In this document: positions 56,464-62,709 of the stretch, piece after piece
Layout: the number at the start of each line of letters is the position of its first letter
Position numbering within the stretch: position 1 is the stretch's first letter
DNA from: JAICKM01 sp038228295
GTDB taxonomy: Bacteria; Chloroflexota; Chloroflexia; QHBQ01; JAICKM01
DNA length: 64,000 nucleotides
Assembly (NCBI GenBank): GCA_038228295.1
Contig: JBBRPH010000002.1
Span: 1 to 64,000, forward strand
Direction of reading: 5' to 3'
Notes under the pieces: model-generated
Seen by the model: only the letters and a program-made list of their open reading frames with translations
What the model was told of the DNA's origin: nothing
Databases searched by the model: none
Position numbers and translations under genes: made by a program

Positions 56464-57404
56464 CGCAGGCGGCGACGATCCGCGGCGAAGCGCAATTCAT
56501 CGAAACCAACGGTGTGCGGCTCCATGTGGTGCTGGCTGGGCCGCAAGACGGGCCGCTGGTGGTGCTGCTGCACGGCTTCCCCGACTTCTGGTACGGCTGG
56601 CGCAAGCAAATCCCCGCGTTGGCGGCGGCGGGTTACCGTGTAGCTGTGCCGGATCAACGCGGCTATGGGCGCAGCGACAAGCCCCGTGGTATCGCGGCCT
56701 ATAGCGTAGACCATTTGGCCGCCGACATCGCCGGGCTGATCCGCACGTTGGGTCACACGCAGGCGGCAGTGATCGGGCACGACTGGGGCGCGGCAGTGGC
56801 CTGGCACCTAGCCCTCACGCAGCCGGCTTATGTGGCGCGGCTGGGTATCCTCAACGTGCCGCACCCGGCGGTGATGGCCCAGCAACTGACGCATAACCCG
56901 GCGCAACTCCTGCGTAGTTGGTATGCCTTCGCCTTCCAGTTGCCGGCTGTTCCGGAAGCCCTGTTCCGTGCCGCCGACTTTCGCGTGGGCGTGGCCGGGT
57001 TGGTGGTCAGCAGTCGGGTGGGGACGTTCACGGATGAGGATCTGCGCCATTACCGACGGGCGTGGGCGCAACCCTGGGCACTCACCTCGATGATCCACTG
57101 GTATCGGGCGGCGGCGCGCAGCCTGGGCACCTTGCCGACTGATCTGCGGGTGCGGATGCCTGCGCTGATCATCTGGGGCACCGGCGATAAGTTTTTAGGT
57201 CGCGAAATGGCCCCGGCCAGCCTAGCCTATTGCGACGACGGGCGCTTGGAACTCCTGGAAGGTATTGGTCATTGGGTGCAAGACGAGGAACCGGCGCAAG
57301 TCAACCGCTTGCTACGCGATTTTCTTCTGTCGCCCGCGCAATCGCACGGTAGCAGGCGCGCAAATCGCGCCGCAGGCGGCGCCAATCGCCCGCCACGTCG
57401 CTAG
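56460..57404 (+). CDS. Alpha/beta hydrolase, epoxide hydrolase-like
   Basis: 314 residues from GTG 56460; GGAAGAGGGG upstream, GTGA overlap with the previous gene. Oxyanion HGFPDFWYGWRKQ, nucleophile VIGHDWGAAVAW (Asp, as in epoxide hydrolases and haloalkane dehalogenases), acid IWGTGDKFL and His in GIGHWVQDEEP. Cap region around 160-220. The basic tail SPAQSHGSRRANRAAGGANRPPRR past residue 290 overlaps the convergent gene by 104 bp and may not be part of the fold. Hydrolyses an epoxide or ester; substrate unknown. Confidence 0.88.
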   Translation: MTQAATIRGEAQFIETNGVRLHVVLAGPQDGPLVVLLHGFPDFWYGWRKQIPALAAAGYRVAVPDQRGYGRSDKPRGIAAYSVDHLAADIAGLIRTLGHTQAAVIGHDWGAAVAWHLALTQPAYVARLGILNVPHPAVMAQQLTHNPAQLLRSWYAFAFQLPAVPEALFRAADFRVGVAGLVVSSRVGTFTDEDLRHYRRAWAQPWALTSMIHWYRAAARSLGTLPTDLRVRMPALIIWGTGDKFLGREMAPASLAYCDDGRLELLEGIGHWVQDEEPAQVNRLLRDFLLSPAQSHGSRRANRAAGGANRPPRR

Positions 57405-57912
57405 AGGCGCCGCTGGTGATGCGGTCTACCGTGGTGTTGGCCCGCACACGCAACTCCGCCGATTCGCGGGCTTGGGTTGGAGTGATGCCGAAGACGGCGC
57501 TGTGTAGCTCGACCATTGTGGCGAGGAATTCGGTCTTGTCGGGCTTACCGGACAGGCGGCGGTGGTCGTCATTGTAGCGCAGTTCCAGCGCGGCGACGCG
57601 CGCCGGGTCAAAGCGCAGGGTGGAATAGCGCCCGGCCAGCCAGTAAAACTTCTCGTAATATGCCTGCACTACCTGTGCATCGTGGTCACGCGGTACCCAA
57701 GCAATCGAGGCGCGTGTCACGTAGTAGGCCGCCTGCCAGGAGCGCGGGAAGGGAATGCGGAACTGCTCTTGACATAATCCGACAATCAGCCGCAGCAAGC
57801 GGCCCCAACGCCGGTCGTAGTAGGCCCGCCAGCCGGCGGCTTCAAAGTAGGCGACCCGGTCGGGATCAAAGCGCGGCTGTCTCTTCAGCTCCGGTCCAGT
57901 CGGTCCAGCCAA
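57301..57912 (-). CDS. Protein of unknown function, overlapping hydrolase gene
   Basis: 203 residues from TTG 57912; GGAG 4 nt upstream. A helical, charged protein: RFDPDRVAYFEAAGWRAYYDRRWGRLLRLIVGLCQEQFRIPFPRSWQAAYYVTRASIAWVPRDHDAQVVQAYYEKFYWLAGRY, LRFDPARVAALELRYNDDHRRLSGKPDKTEFLATMVELHSAVFGITPTQARESAELRVRANTTVDRITSG. It looks like a conserved family known from Chloroflexota, not recognised further. It overlaps the VOC gene upstream by 47 nt and the convergent hydrolase gene by 104 nt. Confidence 0.72.
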   Translation of the reverse strand: MAGPTGPELKRQPRFDPDRVAYFEAAGWRAYYDRRWGRLLRLIVGLCQEQFRIPFPRSWQAAYYVTRASIAWVPRDHDAQVVQAYYEKFYWLAGRYSTLRFDPARVAALELRYNDDHRRLSGKPDKTEFLATMVELHSAVFGITPTQARESAELRVRANTTVDRITSGASSDVAGDWRRLRRDLRACYRAIARATEENRVASG

Positions 57913-58831
57913 ACTCCATGCCGTTTACACCTTGGATCAGGCTGCCGATTAGGTTGCCCTGTGCCCCACGCAGCGTTACTGCCCACGCGCCGTCGTCGTA
58001 GGCGACCAGATGTTCGCGCATCACCACATCGCCCGGCCCCGGCTGGCGCAGGCGGATACAGGCCGCGTCCAGTCGGAAAAGGGTTGTGCCCTCATCCGTC
58101 TCCGGTTCGCAGTCCAACAGAGCGTGATAACGGGCCGTGCTGGCCGCCCGATCTTGCACGGCCAGGGTGATCTCGGCCACGCCGGTCACGCCGTTGGCGT
58201 GCTCGCGTGCTGCGCCGGGCGGTACGCGCAGGTCACGTGCGGTCAAATCGGCGCACAGGAAAGGTAGGTCGGAAGTCAAGGGGATAGCTGTTTGCCAGGC
58301 GACGGTTTGGCCGTCGGGGCGTAGGCGGCTGCCGGGGGTGGGTCCGTCCAGTGAGAGGCCGCGTGCCTGAGCCGCTACCACATCTTCGTTAATAGCCGTG
58401 GGTAGCAGAGCATAGTCAAGCAGGCCCGCGCCCATCGCCCGCCGCGCCATCCAGCGGCGGGTGAGCGCTGCCAGACCCGCCGATTGCGGTGTACGCAGCG
58501 GTGCGTGCGACCGGCGGATAGTCTTCTCGCCTGCCCCATCCAGGGCAGCGGTCGGGACGAGCGCCGGCTCGCCCTTCGGTTTTGTCGGGTGGGCCGCCGC
58601 CTCAAGATCCGCTTTGCCTTTGGACGACAGGACGGGTGCCGGCGGGTCCGTATCGCGGAAGGCGATCAGTTCTAGGTAACTACCGTCGGCTAGGGCGATC
58701 AGCGCGTTGTGCGTTAAGCCGCCGGCGTGTTCGCCGCCGGGGGTGACCGTGAAACCGCGGGCAGTGTAATCTCTCTCGGCCTGCTCCAAGTCGGGCACCA
58801 GGATCACGATATGATCAATGCCGATAATCAT
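57866..58831 (-). CDS. VOC-superfamily (glyoxalase-like) protein
   Basis: 321 residues. Glyoxalase-like domain (PF13468-type): MIIGIDHIVILVPDLEQAERDYTARGFTVTPGGEHAGGLTHNALIALADGSYLELIAFRD, with His7, His39 or Glu55 as candidate metal ligands, and a second repeat at GVTGVAEITLAVQDRAASTARYHALLDCEPETDEGTTLFRL. It resembles proteins of undefined enzymatic type with an enlarged middle. ATG overlaps the M20 stop by 4 nt (ATGA), and the stop overlaps the next gene, so 60168-57301 is a three-gene operon. Confidence 0.85.
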   Translation of the reverse strand: MIIGIDHIVILVPDLEQAERDYTARGFTVTPGGEHAGGLTHNALIALADGSYLELIAFRDTDPPAPVLSSKGKADLEAAAHPTKPKGEPALVPTAALDGAGEKTIRRSHAPLRTPQSAGLAALTRRWMARRAMGAGLLDYALLPTAINEDVVAAQARGLSLDGPTPGSRLRPDGQTVAWQTAIPLTSDLPFLCADLTARDLRVPPGAAREHANGVTGVAEITLAVQDRAASTARYHALLDCEPETDEGTTLFRLDAACIRLRQPGPGDVVMREHLVAYDDGAWAVTLRGAQGNLIGSLIQGVNGMEFGWTDWTGAEETAAL

Positions 58832-60168
58832 GCGTGGGCCTCGCCGAAGCGTTGCAATACCTCATAGATCGCGTTAGCCCCGAACGCGACCGCCGCGACG
58901 GGGATGCGTTCGTCAGCGGCGTGGATCGTGGCCTGGAAGTCGAAATCAGGCGGTAGGTTCATGGGTAGGAACCCGTAGGTTTGGATGCCCAGGCGGGCAA
59001 AGTAGCGCCCGTCGGTCACAAAGGGCATCAAGGTGGGCAGAGGGATCGCCTGGGGGTCGGCGGCACGGATCACTGCGGCCAGCGTAGGAAATAAGCCTAG
59101 GTCAGGGGCGGCGGGGCCGGCGTTTTCGCCCGTCACTTCCCACTCCACACCGGTGCCGCTCCAAGCGCGCAGTTCGGCGGCCAGATCGGCGGGACCGTAA
59201 CCGGGCAGCGTGCGTCCGTCCAATTCCAGCATGATGCGGCTGGGGTGGACGTTGGCCGCTTCGCCCCCGGTCACGATGGTTGGACTGACTGTGTTGTGCA
59301 GTACCGGATCAAACAGCTTGCCGGTTGGTCCCATGCCGTCTAGCACGGTATCGGTCTGTGCGGGGTCCAGCAGGGCGCTGAGTGGTTGCCCCAATGCCGC
59401 CGGCAAGACCGGCACCATCGCCTCGATCATGTGCTTGACCACCGGCGTGATATGGACCGGCAGGCGTGCGCCGTCCAGCCGCCTCAGCAGGGTGCCCAAT
59501 TGGGCCATCGCGCCGCCGCGTATGGGTTGCGAGGCGTGCCCGCCCGGCCCGCGCACCGTCGCCCGCACGCGACATGACTGTTTTTCGGCCACCATGATCG
59601 GATAGAACACCTGCCCGGCCAGCCGCAATGGGAAGCCGCCGAACTCGCCCAGCGCATAATGCACGCCCGCGAAGCGATCCGCGTGGTCACGGATCAGGAA
59701 GCCCGTACCCTCAATGCCGAAGGCTTCCTCGTCACTGACGAGCAGCAACAGCACATCGCCGGGTGGCGGCGTGGCCGCGGCTTGCGCCCGCAGCACGGCG
59801 GCGACCATCATCGCCACGCCGCCTTTCATATCCAACGCACCCCGGCCCCACAGATAGCCGTCGTGGATCTCGCCGCCGAAGGGTGGATGCTGCCAAGCTT
59901 GGTTGGCGGTGGTCACCACATCTACATGGCCCTGGAGCAACAGGGGCGGGGCTGTGCCGCGCCCCGGCAGGCGGGCCAGGAGGTTGGGCCGCGCCGGATC
60001 GTGCGCCAAAATCGCCGCCGGAATCCCGGCGGCGGTCAGCAGATCATGGACATAGGCGATACAAGCGGCTTCGGCTCCCGGCGGATTAGTTGTATCGAAG
60101 CGGATCAGCCGCTGCAACAGTTCCGCTGGGCGCGTGTATAGTGCGGAGTCGGCGCTGGTCGCGGTCAT
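58828..60168 (-). CDS. M20-family metallopeptidase
   Basis: 446 residues; AGGA before ATG 60168. Zinc-dependent amidohydrolase/peptidase with the ArgE/DapE/CPG2 motifs: LQGHVDVV (His ligand and Asp), WGRGALDMKGGVAMMV (bridging Asp), VSDEEAFGIEGT (catalytic Glu and ligand), LGEFGGFPL and a late IHAADERIPVA (His). The dimerisation lobe is at about 205-320 (RGPGGHASQP). Substrate unresolved: an acyl amino acid, dipeptide or carbamate. First of a three-gene operon with the VOC and unknown genes. Confidence 0.93.
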   Translation of the reverse strand: MTATSADSALYTRPAELLQRLIRFDTTNPPGAEAACIAYVHDLLTAAGIPAAILAHDPARPNLLARLPGRGTAPPLLLQGHVDVVTTANQAWQHPPFGGEIHDGYLWGRGALDMKGGVAMMVAAVLRAQAAATPPPGDVLLLLVSDEEAFGIEGTGFLIRDHADRFAGVHYALGEFGGFPLRLAGQVFYPIMVAEKQSCRVRATVRGPGGHASQPIRGGAMAQLGTLLRRLDGARLPVHITPVVKHMIEAMVPVLPAALGQPLSALLDPAQTDTVLDGMGPTGKLFDPVLHNTVSPTIVTGGEAANVHPSRIMLELDGRTLPGYGPADLAAELRAWSGTGVEWEVTGENAGPAAPDLGLFPTLAAVIRAADPQAIPLPTLMPFVTDGRYFARLGIQTYGFLPMNLPPDFDFQATIHAADERIPVAAVAFGANAIYEVLQRFGEAHA

Positions 60169-60209
60169 AGATAGTCCTGCCTAGCGGCGCAACGCGCCTA
60201 GATTGTCGG

Positions 60210-60238
60210 TTGACCTCGCCTCGCGCTTCTGCTACAAT
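60210..60238 (+). promoter_or_regulatory. Promoter of the 58-residue membrane protein
   Basis: TTGACC (60210-60215), 17 bp, TACAAT (60233-60238) with extended TGC, 25 nt before ATG 60263. Confidence 0.8.
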
Positions 60239-60262
60239 CAGCCGCGAGGAGGAAGGTGCTAC

Positions 60263-60439
60263 ATGAATCAAATGATGATCGTGCGCTTGTTATTCGTTGT
60301 CGTTGTCGTGCTCGGCTTGGCCCAACTACTGGATTGGGTGCCCGCCGGTCAGGGCAGCGTGTTCACTTGGATCCACATCATCGCCGGCTTGGCGCTCATT
60401 GTCCTGATGGAGCGGGTCTGGTCGGCCCGCACGCGCTAA
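60263..60439 (+). CDS. Small two-helix membrane protein
   Basis: 58 residues from ATG 60263 after GAGGAGGAAGG. Two hydrophobic helices (VRLLFVVVVVLGLAQLLDW and FTWIHIIAGLALIVLMERVW). Good promoter and ribosome binding site support a real gene. The fold resembles short inner-membrane proteins of unknown role; nothing more can be said. Confidence 0.75.
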   Translation: MNQMMIVRLLFVVVVVLGLAQLLDWVPAGQGSVFTWIHIIAGLALIVLMERVWSARTR

Positions 60440-60446
60440 CAAAGTC

Positions 60447-60506
60447 TGAGTTCTGAATTAGCAACTTAGCTCTAGCGCGCTAATGAAATCCGTAACTCAG
60501 AACTCA
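60447..60506. repeat. Inverted TGAGTTCTGA repeat at gene ends
   Basis: TGAGTTCTGA (60447-60456) and TCAGAACTCA (60497-60506), 10-bp perfect arms, with GCGCTA/TAGCGC nested nearby. The right arm covers the stop codon and last codons of the KDPG aldolase gene. It lies between convergent genes and could act as a terminator. Confidence 0.75.
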
Positions 60507-61168
60507 GCCTTCAGAGCTTCGGTCGCTTGCCGGGCCAGGTTCTCAATTGCGGCCCAATCGCCGGCGCGTACAGCGGCGGCCGGTTGGATGGAGCCCGCGA
60601 GACCAATCACCTGCACGCCTGCCGCCAGATAATCACGAATAGCGGCCACCGTTGTACCACCCGCCGCCCAAAGGGGCAGGGTGGGCAAAGGGGCCATGAT
60701 GTCGCGGAAGTAGGCCGGGCCGCCGACCGCACTGACCGGAAAGACCTTGACCAGATCCGCCCCTCGTTCCAGTGCGGCGAGGATCTCCGTCACGGTGAGA
60801 GCGCCTAATACGGTGACCGCACCGTACTCCTGCGCCGCCGGCGCGAGGTCCGGCGCGCACGGCGCGACCAAAAAGCGTGCACCGGCATCCAGCGCGGTCC
60901 GTGCGGTGTCGGTGGTCAACACAGTGCCCGCGCCGATCAGGATGGCGGGGTCGCTACGGAAGCGGTCGGCCAGTTCGGTGATCAGCCCCGCCGCCCCCGG
61001 TGTGGTCATCGTGATCTCAACGCAGTTGATGCCGCCGCGTAGATAGGCCAACGCAATCTCGCGCGCCGCCGCCGCGTCGTCCACGCGCACTACACCGACT
61101 AGCCGCGCCGCCCGCAGCGTGTCCATTGCCACCGTGCGCCCTTGTCGTTCCACGGCTGCTTCGTTCAT
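60497..61168 (-). CDS. eda: KDPG/KHG aldolase (Eda-type)
   Basis: 223 residues; AGGAG before ATG 61168. Class I aldolase cleaving 2-keto-3-deoxy-6-phosphogluconate to pyruvate and glyceraldehyde-3-phosphate, or 4-hydroxy-2-oxoglutarate. Family marks: LVGVVRVDDAAAAREIALAYLRGGINCVEITMTTPGA (catalytic Glu), ILIGAGTVLTTDTARTALDAGARFLVAP, the Schiff-base Lys in DLVKVFPVSAVGGPAYFRDIMAPLP and LWAAGGTTVAAIRDYLAAG. It stands alone; no edd or sugar-acid kinase is near, so the pathway cannot be fixed. Confidence 0.93.
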   Translation of the reverse strand: MNEAAVERQGRTVAMDTLRAARLVGVVRVDDAAAAREIALAYLRGGINCVEITMTTPGAAGLITELADRFRSDPAILIGAGTVLTTDTARTALDAGARFLVAPCAPDLAPAAQEYGAVTVLGALTVTEILAALERGADLVKVFPVSAVGGPAYFRDIMAPLPTLPLWAAGGTTVAAIRDYLAAGVQVIGLAGSIQPAAAVRAGDWAAIENLARQATEALKAEF

Positions 61169-61351
61169 GGGTGGCTCCTAATGCGTAATACGTAAGGACG
61201 TAAGTGCGGGTTGCGGGTCGCAGGCCGGGCAGGAGATGCGGAACCGGCGTGCCTTATTATAGCACGTTTTGCCTTTTTTGGCACGCCGCCCGACCTGACC
61301 CCCGCTTCTAAAGGGAAGGAGGTGTTGACGGAGACACCGCAGCCATTGAGC

Positions 61352-61388
61352 AGCAGGATCACCACTCCAAGTGGCGTGTGATCCTGCT
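61352..61388 (-). terminator. Hairpin at the end of the DinB gene
   Basis: Perfect 11-bp arms AGCAGGATCAC (61352-61362) and GTGATCCTGCT (61378-61388), 15-nt loop CACTCCAAGTGGCGT. It touches the stop (61387-61389) of the DinB gene on the minus strand, and lies in the direction of its transcript. Confidence 0.7.
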
Positions 61389-61982
61389 ACAGGTGCAGCG
61401 TGTTCACGATGCGTTCAACCTGCTTGACGTGCGGCCGTTCATGGCGCGCCAGCCTCGCGGCATACGACAGCACGGTCCTTTCGAGAACCTTGCCCGCCCC
61501 CGTCACGGTCGCTGCCCGTGCCCAGTCTGCGGGGGCTAACGGTGCCAAGACGGCCAAGAGATCGGTCCGCTGCGCGGCAAAGGCGTGTAACGAGGGCTGA
61601 AATTCCTGTTCGCGATAGTCCGTTTGTTTGATCCAGGTCTTGGGATTGACCGCCCGCAGGGTCGGTCTGTCTTGGGCGATCATCGCCGCAATGGCGTTGC
61701 CCCACATATCCGCACACGCACGCAGATGGGCCAGCACCTCGGTGGCGGACCACTGATCGGGGTGGGGGCGGGTATGCAATTGAGCTGGGGCCAGTCCGGC
61801 GGTAAGCGCAGCGAGGCGCGGCGACGTTGCTGCCAGCAGGGGCAGCACCTGCTCACTGCTGAGGGGGCTAGGGGGCACAGGCGGTCTCCTTGCGCACAGA
61901 CCCAGAGATATATGCGGTCAGCGCCATTAGAAGGTAGTGTTTAATTTCAGCTAGCTATTCTGCCAAGTGGCGTGAGATCCTG
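61367..61982. repeat. 20-bp direct repeats flanking a DinB gene
   Basis: CCAAGTGGCGTGTGATCCTG (61367-61386) and CCAAGTGGCGTGAGATCCTG (61963-61982), 19 of 20 bases equal, about 596 bp apart and bracketing the DinB gene. They could mark an insertion or be copies of one dispersed word. Confidence 0.7.
61387..61878 (-). CDS. DinB-fold protein
   Basis: 163 residues from GTG 61878; AAGGAG upstream. Helical-bundle protein: LLAATSPRLAALTAGLAPAQLHTRPHPDQWSATEVLAHLRACADMWGNAI and a late VLSYAARLARHERPHVKQVERI. The three-histidine site (VLAHL, RHERPH) is of the DinB_2/YfiT type. Substrate unknown. CCAAGTGGCGTG-like 20-bp direct repeats flank the gene (61367-61386 and 61963-61982). It neighbours a second, ClbS-like member, so duplication of the fold is plausible. 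Confidence 0.85.
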   Translation of the reverse strand: MPPSPLSSEQVLPLLAATSPRLAALTAGLAPAQLHTRPHPDQWSATEVLAHLRACADMWGNAIAAMIAQDRPTLRAVNPKTWIKQTDYREQEFQPSLHAFAAQRTDLLAVLAPLAPADWARAATVTGAGKVLERTVLSYAARLARHERPHVKQVERIVNTLHL

Positions 61983-62102
61983 ATCATAATGCGCCTTGCT
62001 CCCCCTCGCCCTTTAGACGCGGGGGAGGGGGAGCGGGGAGCGGCGACCCATTAGATAACACTGTACAGATCATAATCCGTCTTGCTCCCCCTCGTCCTTT
62101 AG
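61982..62102. repeat. 35-bp direct repeat, C-rich
   Basis: GATCATAATGCGCCTTGCTC at 61982 and GATCATAATCCGTCTTGCTC at 62068 head two copies of 35 bp (61982-62016, 62068-62102) equal at 32 positions; both contain CCCCCTCG(C/T)CCTTTAG, followed by G-rich words (GCGGGGGAGGGGGAG) that can fold back. The second copy overlaps the stop of the next gene. Confidence 0.8.
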
Positions 62103-62644
62103 GAGCGCGGGTCGGGGGGTGAGGTCGGCGATCCCTGCGTCACCAGACTCTCGATCCACGCTTGATGCTCACGGAAGTGTTCCGCTGTGTTGCTGTAAAT
62201 CAGGCCGAGCAGCGGCCGCTCATCGCGGTCGCCGGGGGCGGCGGGCAGGTAATCGCTGACCGCCTTGACCAGATCTGCATCGCTCAACGGCTCGATCAGG
62301 CGCAGGAGGCGGTTGTGTACTGTGCGCGAGTCGGCCAACGCCGCAGCCGACGCTGTATCCCTTCCCCTCGCCTGGATAGCCGCGTTGATGGTGTCATCGT
62401 CGCCACTGTCGTAGACTTCTTCGGTGATACCTAGCCCCTCGTGGCGGGGCCGGCCTTGCAGAACTACGATCACCGACCGCTCCCAGGCTGCCAGGTGAAC
62501 CAGATGGTCTTTCACCGCCCAGCCCGCCGGATCGTGGATCTCGGTCATTTGCTCTTGTGTCAGCCCATCCAGGGCTCTATTGAGCCGGGTCCAAGCTGCG
62601 TCTATCTCCCGTACTAGCTCTGCCTTGTTATGGCGTGTCTCCAT
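62099..62644 (-). CDS. DinB-fold, ClbS/DfsB-like protein
   Basis: 181 residues. ClbS/DfsB four-helix bundle: KAELVREIDAAWTRLNRALDGLTQEQMTEIHDPAGWAVKDHLVHLAAWERSVIVVLQGRPRHEGLGITEEVYDSGDDDTINAAIQARG and a late YSNTAEHFREHQAWIESLV. ClbS hydrolyses colibactin; this homologue's substrate is unknown. The C-terminus SPTSPPDPRS and stop derive from a GGGTCGGGGGGTGAGG-type repeat. Convergent neighbours show no related function. Confidence 0.85.
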   Translation of the reverse strand: METRHNKAELVREIDAAWTRLNRALDGLTQEQMTEIHDPAGWAVKDHLVHLAAWERSVIVVLQGRPRHEGLGITEEVYDSGDDDTINAAIQARGRDTASAAALADSRTVHNRLLRLIEPLSDADLVKAVSDYLPAAPGDRDERPLLGLIYSNTAEHFREHQAWIESLVTQGSPTSPPDPRS

Positions 62645-62678
62645 GGTATTTGTCTTACCCCCTAATAGCTATACTCAT

Positions 62679-62703
62679 GTTTCACGTTTCACGTTTCACG
62701 GTC
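62679..62703. repeat. TTTCACGTTTCACGTTTCACG tandem
   Basis: Three tandem copies of TTTCACG followed by GTCTATGGCTCACGG, upstream (minus strand) of the ClbS-like gene's neighbour. It is the purest example of the 7-bp word dispersed in the window. Confidence 0.8.
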
Positions 62704-62709
62704 TATGGC

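Noticed and set aside
61165..61365. 66-residue minus-strand frame before the KDPG aldolase gene
   Set aside because: Built from repeat words (GCGTAATACGTAAGGACG) and a hairpin; no homologous-looking sequence or ribosome binding site.
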